Source of the DNA: Bacillus sp. F19
GTDB taxonomy: Bacteria; Bacillota; Bacilli; Bacillales; Bacillaceae
Reading direction: 5' to 3'
DNA: 64,000 bases
Assembly: GCA_023823795.1 (NCBI GenBank)
Contig: CP085710.1
Span: 4,304,001 to 4,368,000, forward strand
The position numbers and the translations under genes are program-made. The notes under the pieces are model-generated. The model did not search any database. It saw only the letters and a program-made list of their open reading frames with translations, and had not been told where the DNA came from. Below, piece by piece: positions 9,763 to 18,928 of this stretch. Position 1 is the stretch's first letter. Each line of letters opens with the position of its first letter.

Positions 9763-10167
9763 TCACAATGAAGACTGCACCTTTACATAAAAAGTACGTT
9801 CTCTCGGGCCGTCAAACTCACAGAAGTAAATTCCCTGCCACGTGCCGAGAACCAGCTGTCCGTCTGATACGATAACATGCTGCGTGGCGCCTACTGTGCT
9901 CGCTTTCATGTGAGCAGCAGTATTTCCTTCTGCATGCCGGTCTTTCTCATGGTGCCATGGATAGATTTCATCAAAACGTCTGATCATGTCTCTTTTTACG
10001 TCTGGATCAGCATTTTCATTAATTGTAATGCCTGCTGTAGTATGCGGGCAGTAAATAAGGACAGTTCCTTCTTTTATAGAAGCTTCTCTCACCAGTTTTT
10101 CAACACTTGAAGTCACATCTGCCATCTCGTCGCGTGAGTTTGTTTTTATAGTAAACCTTTTCAGCAT
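9763..10167 (-). CDS. yugU: UPF0047 / YjbQ-family protein YugU
   Basis: A 134-residue UPF0047 protein, the counterpart of B. subtilis YugU, which also sits beside yugT. Conserved features are [22 protein letters not shown] split by the family active-site HTT, then [13 protein letters not shown] and [15 protein letters not shown] at the end. E. coli YjbQ has weak thiamine-phosphate synthase activity in vitro; the physiological role is unresolved. ATG follows AAGGAGGACTTGCA. Confidence 0.9.
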   Translation of the reverse strand: MLKRFTIKTNSRDEMADVTSSVEKLVREASIKEGTVLIYCPHTTAGITINENADPDVKRDMIRRFDEIYPWHHEKDRHAEGNTAAHMKASTVGATQHVIVSDGQLVLGTWQGIYFCEFDGPRERTFYVKVQSSL

Positions 10168-10285
10168 TGCAAGTCCTCCTTACTTCTTTTGGTTGCATTG
10201 TATCATTAAGCATCCTAATCCGGCACGTTGGAGCTGCTCGCAAGCTTTGATCTGCTCACTTTCAAGGAAATTATCCACTTCATAA

Positions 10286-10320
10286 CAAAACCCCCAAAAG
10301 GCATTCAGCCTTCTTGGGGG
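10286..10320 (-). terminator. yugT terminator
   Basis: CCCCCAAGAAGGCT-GAAT-GCCTTTTGGGGG hairpin followed by TTTTG on the minus strand, 9 bases beyond the yugT stop. Confidence 0.85.
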
Positions 10321-10328
10321 TATGTGGT

Positions 10329-11990
10329 TTAAAGAACGTAAACTCTTGTTTCAAATGGTTTCAATGTAAATGAAGTTGTGTGCTTATGTTCAGCAACTTC
10401 GTAGTTTTGAAGAATCAGCTGTTTTTTAGATAACGGCAGCTTGCTGTACTGGTAAAAAGCCGTTTTGTTGCTGATGTTTGAGATAACCAGTGCTTTTTTG
10501 CCTTCAAAAGTTCTTGTGTAAGCATAGATTTGCTTATCCTCTGGAAGAATCAAATCATAAGATCCATAAACGAAAACCAGATGCTCCTTGCGCAGGTCAA
10601 TCATCTTTTTATAGAAATGATAAACAGAGTTCTCATCTTTTACCTGCTTTTCAACGTTAATTTTTTTATAGTTTTCATTCGCTCCAAACCACGGTGTGCC
10701 AGTAGAGAAGCCTCCATTTTTCTCTTCATTCCATTGCATAGGTGTACGGGAATTATCACGGCCCTTATGCCAGATAATTTCCATGATTTCTTCATGTGAA
10801 CGTCCTTTTGCCGTTTCAATACGGTAAAGGTTTTTCATGGCTACATCATCATAATCATCAATTGACGGGAAATGAACATTTGTCATTCCAAGCTCCTGTC
10901 CCTGATAAATAAATGGAGTTCCCTGCATTAAGAAGTACATGGCTGCTAATGCTTTTGCACTTTCAGTCAAAAATTCCTTATCGTTGCCCCATGTTGATAC
11001 AGAGCGGGCCTGGTCGTGATTTTCAAGAAATAATGCATTCCAGCCGGAACCGTCCAGCCCTTTTTGCCATTTTGTTAATGTTTCTTTTAACTTAATGAGG
11101 TCGACTGTTCCTTCTGTCCCATTATCCCACAATCCGAGGTGCTCGAATTGGAAGATCATGTTGAAGATTCCATTTGTATCGCCAACCCAATCTTCTGCCT
11201 GTTCAAGCTTAACGCCATTCGCTTCACCGACTGTCATGATATCATAACGCGCAAACGTTTGCGCTTTCAGCTCGCTGAGATGCTCCATAATGCCTTCTAC
11301 ATTCATGTGGTAATCAAAAGAGGAAACGAAATCCAGTCCGTTCGGATTAGGGAGGTCAGGGAAGCCGTCTTTTTTGTTAATATGAGAAATTGCATCTACT
11401 CGGAAGCCGTCAATGCCTTTATCAAGCCACCAGTTAATCATGTCGTATACAGCATGTCTCATTTCTTGGTTTTTCCAGTTTAAATCAGGCTGTTTTGTTG
11501 CGAATACATGCATGTAATATTGGTTTGTTGCTTCGTCAACCTCCCAGGCAGAACCGCTGAAAATACTTTCCCAGTTGTTTGGCTCTTTGTCGTTTTTGCC
11601 GTCGCGCCAGATGTACCAGTCACGTTTATCGTTCTCTTTTGAGGAGCGTGATTCGATGAACCAAGGATGCTCATCACTAGTATGATTCACTACCAGATCA
11701 AGGATCAGCTTCATGTCTCTCTTGTGCACTACAGCAAGAAGGTCATCAAAATCCTCCATTGTACCGAAGTCTGCCATAATATCCTGATAATCACTGATGT
11801 CGTACCCATTGTCAGCATTAGGTGATGTGAAAATTGGGCAAATCCAGATCACATCAATGCCGAAATCTTTTAAGTAATCTAATTTAGAAATAATCCCGCG
11901 GATATCGCCTATTCCGTCACCGTTGGAATCCATAAAGCTTCTAGGATATATTTGGTATGCAACCGCTTCTTTCCACCAAATCTTTTTCAA
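10329..11990 (-). CDS. yugT: oligo-1,6-glucosidase / alpha-glucosidase YugT
   Basis: A GH13 enzyme of about 553 residues that hydrolyses alpha-1,6 (and short alpha-1,4) glucosidic bonds. GH13 regions in order: LVVNHTSDEHPWF, GFRVDAISHI (nucleophile Asp, ~200), VGEANGVK (acid/base Glu, ~255) and ENHDQAR (transition-state Asp, ~330). Start: TTG at 11990 has AAAGGAG 8 bases upstream and gives MKKIWWKEAVAYQIYP. The GTG at 11999 lies in that SD. Synteny with yugU and yugS matches B. subtilis. A cre-like site lies upstream. Confidence 0.93.
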   Translation of the reverse strand: MKKIWWKEAVAYQIYPRSFMDSNGDGIGDIRGIISKLDYLKDFGIDVIWICPIFTSPNADNGYDISDYQDIMADFGTMEDFDDLLAVVHKRDMKLILDLVVNHTSDEHPWFIESRSSKENDKRDWYIWRDGKNDKEPNNWESIFSGSAWEVDEATNQYYMHVFATKQPDLNWKNQEMRHAVYDMINWWLDKGIDGFRVDAISHINKKDGFPDLPNPNGLDFVSSFDYHMNVEGIMEHLSELKAQTFARYDIMTVGEANGVKLEQAEDWVGDTNGIFNMIFQFEHLGLWDNGTEGTVDLIKLKETLTKWQKGLDGSGWNALFLENHDQARSVSTWGNDKEFLTESAKALAAMYFLMQGTPFIYQGQELGMTNVHFPSIDDYDDVAMKNLYRIETAKGRSHEEIMEIIWHKGRDNSRTPMQWNEEKNGGFSTGTPWFGANENYKKINVEKQVKDENSVYHFYKKMIDLRKEHLVFVYGSYDLILPEDKQIYAYTRTFEGKKALVISNISNKTAFYQYSKLPLSKKQLILQNYEVAEHKHTTSFTLKPFETRVYVL

Positions 11991-12065
11991 CTTAAACACT
12001 CCTTTATATCAACCTTAACGTCAAGTAAGACGAATGAAAAATAGGTATAAAATGTTAAAAAGCAA

Positions 12066-12080
12066 AGTATTCGCTTACAT
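12066..12080 (-). promoter_or_regulatory. cre-like site upstream of yugT
   Basis: ATGTAAGCGAATACT on the minus strand fits the CcpA cre consensus (TGWNANCGNTNWCA) with two mismatches, 76 bases upstream of yugT. Carbon catabolite repression of a glucosidase gene would be expected; inference only. Confidence 0.35.
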
Positions 12081-12245
12081 TTATTAAAAGTTGTCATTAC
12101 TAAAAAATATTATACTCTAATTATGTTAAAGATTGAACAATTTCCTTCGAATTCTTTCTAATTGTATTTATAGAAAAAAGAAGCAGATACATGCGATAGA
12201 TACCTTCTTTTTAAACCATTTTGATATGTTGGAACTAAGTTCAGC

Positions 12246-12341
12246 TTATTTCTTCTTCGGCCAGTCTTTTCCTTCTGCTAATCTTGAAATCATCATGCTG
12301 CTGACATTATCACCGGCTGCATTGAGCATTAATTGTGCGTT
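12246..12341 (-). pseudogene. 3' remnant of a transporter-like gene
   Basis: One minus-strand frame reads AQLMLNAAGDNVSSMMISRL then AEGKDWPKKK and stops at 12246. The NxxGD pattern recalls the C-terminal substrate/ion site of DAACS-family symporters (compare RTALNVSGS in tcyP), but the preceding Arg-Thr is not preserved and no upstream part remains. I read it as a gene fragment between yugT and yugS. The rest of 12000-12400 contains nothing else I can support. Confidence 0.35.
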
Positions 12342-12409
12342 TTTTTCAAAAAAATCGGACATGTTTTGTCAGTCATCTGCCATCTTTTTATTCCGAAAAA
12401 AACAGGCAA

Positions 12410-13723
12410 TCATTCACGATTACCTGCTGAAGTTTCCATCTTCTTTTTAGCTTCAAGCGTTCTGATATGATGCCCTTCCATATCGGTTACGGTAAACTCG
12501 TAGCCGTCAGACATGATTTTCTCTCCTTTTTTCACATCGATTTTCTCTGTGAGCACCCAGCCCCCGATTGTGTCGACATCTTCAGAATCAATCTCGAGCT
12601 GAAGGAGATCATTTACTTCTTCAATAAGTGCTTTGCCGTCAAAAATGTAGTGATAATCGCTTTTCTTTTGAACATTAGGCAATTCGTCCACATCAAACTC
12701 ATCGAGGATTTCTCCGACAATTTCTTCAAGAATGTCCTCTACTGTTACAAGCCCGGCTGTACCGCCATATTCATCTACCAGGATTGCCATATGGATTCGG
12801 TCTTTCTGCATTCTCAGCAATAAATCCTGAATGGGAATCGTTTCGATCACCTTGATTACGGGACGTATATAATTTTTAATCAGCACGCCATCTTTTGACA
12901 TGTAAAGGGCATTTAAAATTTCTTTAATATTGATTAGACCAACAATGTTATCTTTATCTTCATGTTCGAGCGGATATCTTGTATATCTTTCGCTTCTCAT
13001 GATCTCTAGATTCTCCTCGAAAGAATCTTCAAGGGATACCGTAATCATCTCTGTTCTTGGAACCATAATTTCTTTGGCAATTCTGTTGTCAAACTCAAAA
13101 ATCTTATTGACGTATTTATATTCTAATTGATTGATTTCCCCGCTTTTTAAGCTTTCAGACAGAATAATCCGCAGCTCTTCTTCTGTATGGGCCACTTCAT
13201 GCTCGGATGCTGCATGCAGACCGAAGAGCCTGACAATAAATAACGCAGAACCATTCAGCGTTTTTATAAAAGGATACATGATTTTGTAGAAGAAAATGAG
13301 CGGACGGGACAGAGTCATTGTCACCCGCTCGGCTTTTTGAATGGCAAGCGTTTTTGGAGCAAGCTCTCCAATAACTACATGCAAGTAAGTAATGGCAATA
13401 AAAGCTAGCACAAATGATAAAATGCCGGAAAGAGACGGGTTTATTCCCCATGAATCAAATAGCGGATGAAGCAGATCTTCAATTGTCGGCTCTCCAAGCC
13501 AGCCCAGTCCAAGAGCTGTAATCGTAATTCCCAGCTGGCAGGCAGATAAATATTCATCAAGACTGCCAGTCACTTTTTTTGCAGCAATGGCATTTTTATT
13601 TCCTTCTCCGACAAGCTGATCAATTCTGGAACTTCTCACCTTTACTATGGCAAATTCTGCAGCGACAAAAAAACCGGTTGCAGCAATTAACAGGGCTACC
13701 AATATCAAATTTGTAGCAATCAA
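12410..13723 (-). CDS. yugS: CNNM/CorC-family membrane protein YugS
   Basis: A 437-residue protein with an N-terminal DUF21 (CNNM) membrane domain of about four helices (residues ~1-190), two CBS domains (~210-330; [33 protein letters not shown]) and a C-terminal CorC/HlyC domain ([17 protein letters not shown]). The family is implicated in Mg2+ or other cation export. Start TTG at 13723; the leader has an unusual hairpin placed between a strong SD and the start (see next entry). Downstream gene order yugS-yugT-yugU runs in one direction. Confidence 0.92.
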   Translation of the reverse strand: MIATNLILVALLIAATGFFVAAEFAIVKVRSSRIDQLVGEGNKNAIAAKKVTGSLDEYLSACQLGITITALGLGWLGEPTIEDLLHPLFDSWGINPSLSGILSFVLAFIAITYLHVVIGELAPKTLAIQKAERVTMTLSRPLIFFYKIMYPFIKTLNGSALFIVRLFGLHAASEHEVAHTEEELRIILSESLKSGEINQLEYKYVNKIFEFDNRIAKEIMVPRTEMITVSLEDSFEENLEIMRSERYTRYPLEHEDKDNIVGLINIKEILNALYMSKDGVLIKNYIRPVIKVIETIPIQDLLLRMQKDRIHMAILVDEYGGTAGLVTVEDILEEIVGEILDEFDVDELPNVQKKSDYHYIFDGKALIEEVNDLLQLEIDSEDVDTIGGWVLTEKIDVKKGEKIMSDGYEFTVTDMEGHHIRTLEAKKKMETSAGNRE

Positions 13724-13760
13724 AAGTTCCCTTATCCGTTAGCGGATAAGGTCACCTCCC
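13721..13760 (-). promoter_or_regulatory. yugS leader: SD - perfect hairpin - TTG start
   Basis: On the minus strand GGGAGGTGA (13760-13752) is followed directly by CCTTATCCG-CTAA-CGGATAAGG (9-bp perfect stem), then GAACTT and the TTG start. If the hairpin folds, it loops out and leaves 9 bases between GGGAGG and the start, which is optimal; unfolded, the SD is about 31 bases away. The 3' arm also offers AAGGG as an alternative SD. Confidence 0.6.
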
Positions 13761-13841
13761 TTCTATGGTGAAATCCATCTCGCTGAAATCTTCATATATA
13801 CTTTCTATTCTTTACTAAATAGATGGCTTTTACCATCTCAC

Positions 13842-14617
13842 TTATTTCCATATTCGCCTCAAACGAAGAAATTCTTGAAAATAGCCCCATACAGATACTG
13901 GTGACATTAAGATTTGATACGTTAAGACAAATAAGAATAAGCCGGCTGTATTTTTTCTGACTCTTAAATCAAGCTCCCTGAACACTTTTTTCTGGTAAGA
14001 GTAAATGCTGAAATAGCTGATTAAGGTAATCGGGAGAACAAATAGGGTCATCGGGCCGACGATCCAAAAATAACCAAAAAATGCGAGAATAAGTCCCGGA
14101 ATCCAAAAAACTGTGTATGTAAAATCAAGGTATGGCATGATAAAGTTTATGCCCGTCAGAAATTTGGAGAACAGAACCGGCTGATGCCAAGGCTTCATTT
14201 CCTTTAAAGCTTCTATCATTCCCCTGTTCTGATAACCGTATCATCTGTTGAACCATTATCAACCACAATCACATGAATATCGCCTTCATAATCCTGTTTA
14301 GCGATGTAGTGAATCGTGGTCCCAATATTTCTTTCCTCATTTCTTGCAGCAATAATGACCGTAACCGGCACATCCGGGCTGAGGATCTTAAGCCTCGGCT
14401 GTCTGTCAATCCACAGACTGCATACCAAAAATGCATTTAAATATCCCGGAATATACGCAATCCCGGCGATAATAAGAATGGCAAGAGGAAGCCAGGTGAT
14501 TTCTGCAAGTTCCCTGACCCACGGCAAAGAAATCAGAATCGAGGCGCTCATCCAAAGGATTGCGGCTGTCTGACTGATCCAAAACTTCTTTTTTACAGAT
14601 ACATATCTTTTTTTCAT
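13842..14617 (-). pseudogene. family 2 glycosyltransferase with its middle deleted
   Basis: The 5' part (14617-14216) encodes TM helices and the beginning of a GT2 domain: VPVTVIIAARNEERNIGTTI and HVIVVDNGSTDDT. The 3' part (14219-13842) encodes the usual C-terminal end after QRxRW: RGMIEALKEMKPW and then four TM helices (YLDFTYTVFWIPGLILAFFG). The intervening acceptor-site region with DxD and the QxxRW motif is missing and the frame shifts at the junction near 14220. Comparison with full-length family members suggests several hundred bases were lost. Not functional as a transferase. Confidence 0.82.
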
Positions 14618-14782
14618 AAGTTATCAACCTCAGGTCATGCCTATTTCTTTTATCTTTTACAAAAGAAAAAATAACATGCCAGAAGACAAACTTCAGAACT
14701 TTCACCGATTGCCGAAAAAATAGAGCAAGATTGCACATACTACAGAGGAATACGTTTTGAACGGACATAAGGAAGTGAAACG

Positions 14783-15025
14783 ATGAAATTGACTAAAGAT
14801 GAAAAAAACGCACTCAGCGATGCAATTGATAAAATGAATGAAGGTCTTGATCTCTTTATCCAATTCTACAATGACGCAGAAGAGGATAAGCCTATAATCG
14901 AATTCAATGAGAAAACAATGTCTGCCATTGATAAAGCTATAGGTGTCTATGGAAAAGAGGCTGTCACAGATAAAATCAATTCCATTATCAGAGAGGTTCT
15001 TTCATTTCTTCCAAAAGATAAATAA
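14783..15025 (+). CDS. small acidic protein upstream of yugO, unknown
   Basis: 80 residues, predicted helical and soluble, with no Cys and many Asp/Glu/Lys (LTKDEKNALSDAIDKMNEGL). ATG follows AAGGAAGTGAAACG. The yugO GTG begins 12 bases after its stop, so the two are probably one transcription unit. No family recognised. Confidence 0.65.
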   Translation: MKLTKDEKNALSDAIDKMNEGLDLFIQFYNDAEEDKPIIEFNEKTMSAIDKAIGVYGKEAVTDKINSIIREVLSFLPKDK

Positions 15026-15037
15026 GAGGTGAGTTTG

Positions 15038-16030
15038 GTGAAGTCTAATAAATTACTGATTGATTGGCTGAAATGGCCCGTGTATTTCAGAATTGTTTTG
15101 ATCGTTATGCTGATTGTGCTTCTTTTCGGTCAGATTATTTCTCTTATTGAACCTGAAGTTTTTCCAACCGTGTTTGATGGAATCTGGTGGGCGCTTGTCA
15201 CCGTATCCACCGTAGGCTTCGGAGACTATGTGCCTAAAACCGTAGCGGGGCGCTCTGTTGGAATGGTGCTCATTTTAATCGGAGCAGGATTTATCACAAC
15301 TTATTTCGCAACATTGTCAGCGGCAGCTTTTCAAAAACAGCATTCTTATCTAAAAGGAGATACAGCTTATAAACATGGCAATCATATTGTGATTATCGGA
15401 TGGAATGAGAAAACGAACGAACTGATTGAGACTTTCCAGAAAATAAAGCCATACAAAAACATTGTACTAATTGATGATACGCTTGAGGAATCTCCTCTTA
15501 TTGAAAATCTTCATTTTATTAAAGGCAACCCGACAATAGACCGGACACTCGTGAGAGCGAATATCGAACATGCAGATGCAGCCATCATTACAGCCAATCA
15601 GCATAAAAATGAATCGGATGCAGATATGAACTCCATTCTCATTTTACTTGCTTTGAAAGGGATAAATCCTGATTTATATACAGTCATCGAGCTCGTAACG
15701 GGAATGCATGTGAATAACGCAAAGCGTGCCGGGGCAGATGAAATTATTAAATCGTATCAGCTGTCAAGTCATTTAATGATGAACAGCTACTTAGCAAAAT
15801 ACGGCTTATCGAGTGTGTACTCTGAACTGAATGCTGCAAAAGGAAACTATTTTAAAATCGAACCGATTCCACAAGAATTAATTGGAGAAACTTTTCATGC
15901 GGCAAGCCACGCACTGCTTGAAAAAGAGCTGCTGTTAATCGGCATCAAAAAAGGAGATAAGACGAAGTTGAACCCGCCTATCTCCCATATCCTGCAACAG
16001 GATGATCTTCTCATTCTGATTACCCATTAA
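15038..16030 (+). CDS. yugO: potassium channel YugO
   Basis: About 330 residues: two TM helices around a K+ selectivity filter (STVGFGDYVP, ~residue 65), then an RCK/TrkA-N domain with a Rossmann start (HIVIIGWNEKTNELIETF) and a TrkA-C-like end. B. subtilis YugO carries K+ efflux used for electrical signalling in biofilms. GTG at 15038 is chosen because AAGAGGTGA is 8 bases before it; the GTG at 15029 lies inside the SD. Its last 4 bases overlap the convergent yugN. Confidence 0.9.
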   Translation: MKSNKLLIDWLKWPVYFRIVLIVMLIVLLFGQIISLIEPEVFPTVFDGIWWALVTVSTVGFGDYVPKTVAGRSVGMVLILIGAGFITTYFATLSAAAFQKQHSYLKGDTAYKHGNHIVIIGWNEKTNELIETFQKIKPYKNIVLIDDTLEESPLIENLHFIKGNPTIDRTLVRANIEHADAAIITANQHKNESDADMNSILILLALKGINPDLYTVIELVTGMHVNNAKRAGADEIIKSYQLSSHLMMNSYLAKYGLSSVYSELNAAKGNYFKIEPIPQELIGETFHAASHALLEKELLLIGIKKGDKTKLNPPISHILQQDDLLILITH

Positions 16031-16431
16031 TCCAGCAATACCGCTTCAAGTTCTTTCACTAAATCCTTGCCAATATCGACATACTTTTCAGGGAACTCGG
16101 CATCCTTATCCTGAGGCTCCTGAAATTGATCAAATGAAGCTTTCACATTTCCGATATGAACATGATCATCAAGTCCGATTTTGTATTTATGTGAAAGCAG
16201 GTATGGATTTGTCAGCTTAACCGTTGTGTTTTGCGAGTCAAGCTGACCATCCACCGCTGTAAATGGCACACGAAGAAACTGATAGCCTTCTTCATCATCA
16301 ATTTTGTAATCAAACGAACCATGATCATACTCCCAGCCTCCGCCGATTGCATAGCCAAGCGGCTTTAGCTGCTGTTCAAGATGGTAAAGCTTAAACGACT
16401 TTCCTTCAAGCTTTGACGGAATTTCAATCAT
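16027..16431 (-). CDS. yugN: YugN-like family protein
   Basis: A 134-residue soluble protein of the YugN-like family, known only in Bacillaceae. Characteristic segments: IPSKLEGKSFKLYHLEQQL at the N-terminus, GYAIGGGWEYDHGSFDYKI and QFLRVPFTAVDGQLD. Position beside yugO is as in B. subtilis. ATG follows AGGAGGTCGAAATT. Function unknown. Confidence 0.88.
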   Translation of the reverse strand: MIEIPSKLEGKSFKLYHLEQQLKPLGYAIGGGWEYDHGSFDYKIDDEEGYQFLRVPFTAVDGQLDSQNTTVKLTNPYLLSHKYKIGLDDHVHIGNVKASFDQFQEPQDKDAEFPEKYVDIGKDLVKELEAVLLD

Positions 16432-16547
16432 AATTTCGACCTCCTTTTTTATTATGATTTACAACGTGGAGAGATTTTATAAAAAAAGCACAACGTATTG
16501 CGTTATAAAGCTTTATTAGAAATTCAAGGGAAAAATTAAAAGTTAAT

Positions 16548-16682
16548 TTGTTTTCAATAGAGTTTCCTAAGTCTATAAAAGAAGATAAAAAAAAGATTGA
16601 AGAATTAGTTGCAGAATTAGTAAGAGAAGGGAAATCAATAAGAGAATGTGTTCAGCACTCTTTAAATAATCTCCATATTTAG
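16548..16682 (+). other. possible small ORF or gene remnant
   Basis: A TTG-initiated 44-codon frame reads LFSIEFPKSIKEDKKKIEEL with VAELVREGKSIRECVQHSL and ends NNLHI. Its composition looks coding (charged amphipathic helices) but there is no SD, so a fragment is as likely as a gene. A plus-strand terminator follows at 16719. The rest of 16432-16909 holds nothing I can support. Confidence 0.3.
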
Positions 16683-16718
16683 CTGAATAGCAAAGTACTC
16701 TTCCAGGAAACGCAAGAA

Positions 16719-16764
16719 AGCCGGGGAAAGGTTTCAATCTCCCCGGCTCCTGTTTTATTTTTTT
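16719..16764 (+). terminator. intrinsic terminator
   Basis: AGCCGGGGA ... TCCCCGGCT stem followed by CCTGTTTTATTTTTTTC. It follows the small ORF/remnant at 16548 on the plus strand. Confidence 0.75.
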
Positions 16765-16909
16765 CAAACATGTATCATTTTTATCAGCCTTTTACTGCTT
16801 GTTCTGGCAAGCGCCCGATTGTTTAAGAACGAAAGTATGAAATTGATATGAATATTTCTCAACAATACTCAATTACTGCACTCTTAGCCTGAAGATAGGA
16901 TATCTTATC

Positions 16910-17377
16910 TCACCCGAGATTATCCGAAAACTGTTCTTCTGAAATTACTCGTAACCCGTTTCTTTTTAGTAAAGCAGTTGTGACTCCATTTCCAACAATT
17001 TTCTTACCTATAAATTCACCATTGTAAATCATTGAACTTCCACAGGATGGGCTGTCCTCTTTAAGAACAACAATTGTTGCATTAACCTCTTTTGCTTTAT
17101 TAAAAGTTACATAAGCTCCTTTTATGTACTGTTCAGTTACGTCTCTTCCTGATTTCTCGACTACTTTGGCATTCCCATCCAGTACATCTTCCCCGTTGCC
17201 GCCTATTATCTCCGCAGGTTCTCTTGGTGTTGAAAAACCGCCAAGCAATTCGGGACAAACGGTTATTGCTTTATTTTCTTCTATTAGTTTACTTATCTTG
17301 TTATCTAGACTATGCGTACCATTATACCTTACCTCTAAACCTGCTAAACAAGAACTCACTAATATCATTTCTTTCAT
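16910..17377 (-). CDS. DUF523 domain protein
   Basis: A 155-residue DUF523 protein. Conserved cysteines lie in ILVSSCLAGLEVRYNG, TVCPELLGGFSTPREPAEI and LKEDSPSCGSSMIYNG. The three Cys clusters suggest metal or Fe-S binding, but the function is not established. ATG follows TTTGAGGGGATATG. Codon use is more AT-rich than the flanking syntenic genes; it belongs to the accessory block between yugN and pgi. Confidence 0.85.
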   Translation of the reverse strand: MKEMILVSSCLAGLEVRYNGTHSLDNKISKLIEENKAITVCPELLGGFSTPREPAEIIGGNGEDVLDGNAKVVEKSGRDVTEQYIKGAYVTFNKAKEVNATIVVLKEDSPSCGSSMIYNGEFIGKKIVGNGVTTALLKRNGLRVISEEQFSDNLG

Positions 17378-17493
17378 ATCCCCTCAAACTAATAGGACCT
17401 TCTTGTACAACAAAATGGTTCCAATTGTTCAATAAAACAGCATTATTTATGAAGTTATGCCAACCGTCAATTTAACAATTGATTGATTTACTA

Positions 17494-17838
17494 TTAACTT
17501 TCGCTCCCTTTTATATCGTTAATTGCCTTTTCAAAACAAATATTGACTGTCCTTTTGTTTGAACGAGTTCGATGCATTGTATTAGCAGGTACAGTAAATA
17601 TTTCACCTGGATATAATGAAACTGTTTCATTGTTTTCTAAGTCTATGAAAAGTTCACCTTCTAATACATAAAATAACTCGTCGCAATCCTCGTGTTTATG
17701 CCAGTGAAATTCTCCATTTATCACAGCTATTCTAAGAGCGTGGTCATTTACTTCACTTACAATAAAATTTGTGTAGTCCTTTTGGTCTTTTATTAATTCA
17801 TTTAAGTTCATAACCTCTAATTGACCTTTTTTCATCAT
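17494..17838 (-). CDS. cupin domain protein
   Basis: A 114-residue single-domain cupin. Motif 1 is GEFHWHKHEDCDELFYVLEG (two His, one Glu) and motif 2 is PGEIFTVPANTMHRT (His), so a mononuclear metal site should be intact. ATG at 17838 lies 7 bases after GGAGAGG; upstream in-frame codons lack an SD. Such small cupins vary widely in function and no substrate can be assigned. AT-rich accessory gene. Confidence 0.8.
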   Translation of the reverse strand: MMKKGQLEVMNLNELIKDQKDYTNFIVSEVNDHALRIAVINGEFHWHKHEDCDELFYVLEGELFIDLENNETVSLYPGEIFTVPANTMHRTRSNKRTVNICFEKAINDIKGSES

Positions 17839-18011
17839 TCTCATACCTCTCCAATCTATTCTTTTTTTATTGACTAAATTCAGGCCATAGATCGAAAAAA
17901 CCTTTATCTTTGTCAACTAAACGCGTCCGTTTCTTTAATATGACAATTTCCATTTTAAAGAAACTGCATAAGAAAAAATAGCCAAAGTATTTGATAACTT
18001 CTTCAGCCTAT

Positions 18012-18482
18012 TTAGTCCCAGATTCGAACTCTGGGTATGCCTGCAGATCTTAGATAATCTAATAACTGACCAGTGTGGACAGATTCATGATAGGCCACAC
18101 GCAGTAGCATATCTCCCAGACTTCTTATGTATCCAGATTCGGATCTGTCAATTTTTATGGTATCTAAATCTTCTTCAGAAAACGATTTAACTGTATCTAT
18201 GAACTGTTTTCTATACAGGTCTGCAAACTCTAATTCTGCTTCTACTGATGTATAGGGAAGGTTTTCAAAGGGAGAATCAAAAGTAGAGAGGCTCCCTCTG
18301 TTTTTAATTGCCAAGTGATAGTAATGTTCACTTTCTAATACATGTCTAATCATTTCAAAACAAGTCATAGCTTTATCATCTGGTTTCCAATTAAGTTTTT
18401 CTGCGGGAATAGAAGTCCAAACCTTTATGCTTCTTCTTCTAACTTCATTAAAATTTAAGATAATCAAATCAATTGAGTTCAT
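18012..18482 (-). CDS. DinB family protein
   Basis: A 156-residue DinB/DUF664-type four-helix protein with the metal-site His residues in EMIRHVLESEHYYH (~residue 45) and RVAYHESVHTGQLLDYLR (~residue 130). The superfamily includes bacillithiol-dependent transferases, but the specific role is unknown. ATG follows AAAGGAGGAAATT. AT-rich accessory gene. Confidence 0.85.
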   Translation of the reverse strand: MNSIDLIILNFNEVRRRSIKVWTSIPAEKLNWKPDDKAMTCFEMIRHVLESEHYYHLAIKNRGSLSTFDSPFENLPYTSVEAELEFADLYRKQFIDTVKSFSEEDLDTIKIDRSESGYIRSLGDMLLRVAYHESVHTGQLLDYLRSAGIPRVRIWD

Positions 18483-18558
18483 AATTTCCTCCTTTGAAAA
18501 GTATGTCTTAATTATACACGAATGAACGTTCGATATAGAATATTAATGATGAACAATT

Positions 18559-18924
18559 ATGAAAAATATGAAGAATATGAAGAATATGAAGAATATAAAG
18601 ACAAGTTTGAGGAGTATTAAAAACAAGTACGAGAAGTCTAAGAAAAAAGATTCAGTTTCTTTCGCGGAATATGGATTACTAGTGCAAATCCTTGCCAAAC
18701 TCCCGGCACAAGTAGAGTTTCAAGAAAAGATTAGGACACAAGGATGGCTGCCGGAAACATTTATCCCATGTTACAAAATCTATGGAAGCCAAATCAATAA
18801 AAAAATTCCCGGAGTATATGGCCGACTCAAACACATTTTAGCAAGGAATGTGGTCAGTCGCCCTTTTTATACCCCGAGAACTATGCAATTACCTTATAAA
18901 ATACCACTTAGGAAGGTCGCGTAA
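18559..18924 (+). CDS. orphan ORF with 9-bp tandem repeat at its start
   Basis: A 121-codon frame whose first residues come from four copies of ATGAAGAAT (MKNMKNMKNMKN). The body (FAEYGLLVQILAKLPAQVEF, GWLPETFIPCYKIYG) looks moderately coding. No clear SD. From 18547 another frame over the same repeat gives a 27-residue YEEYEEYEEY peptide. It is convergent with pgi, ending 5 bases before the pgi stop. I recognise no homologue; it may be spurious. Confidence 0.3.
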   Translation: MKNMKNMKNMKNIKTSLRSIKNKYEKSKKKDSVSFAEYGLLVQILAKLPAQVEFQEKIRTQGWLPETFIPCYKIYGSQINKKIPGVYGRLKHILARNVVSRPFYTPRTMQLPYKIPLRKVA

Positions 18925-18928
18925 ACCC

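Noticed and set aside
12133-12450. 105-codon plus-strand ORF between yugT and yugS
   Set aside because: No SD, odd composition, overlaps the yugS 3' end; the opposite strand holds a better explained gene remnant.
16573-16767. 64-codon minus-strand ORF
   Set aside because: Runs through the terminator hairpin and is antisense to a more plausible coding-like frame.
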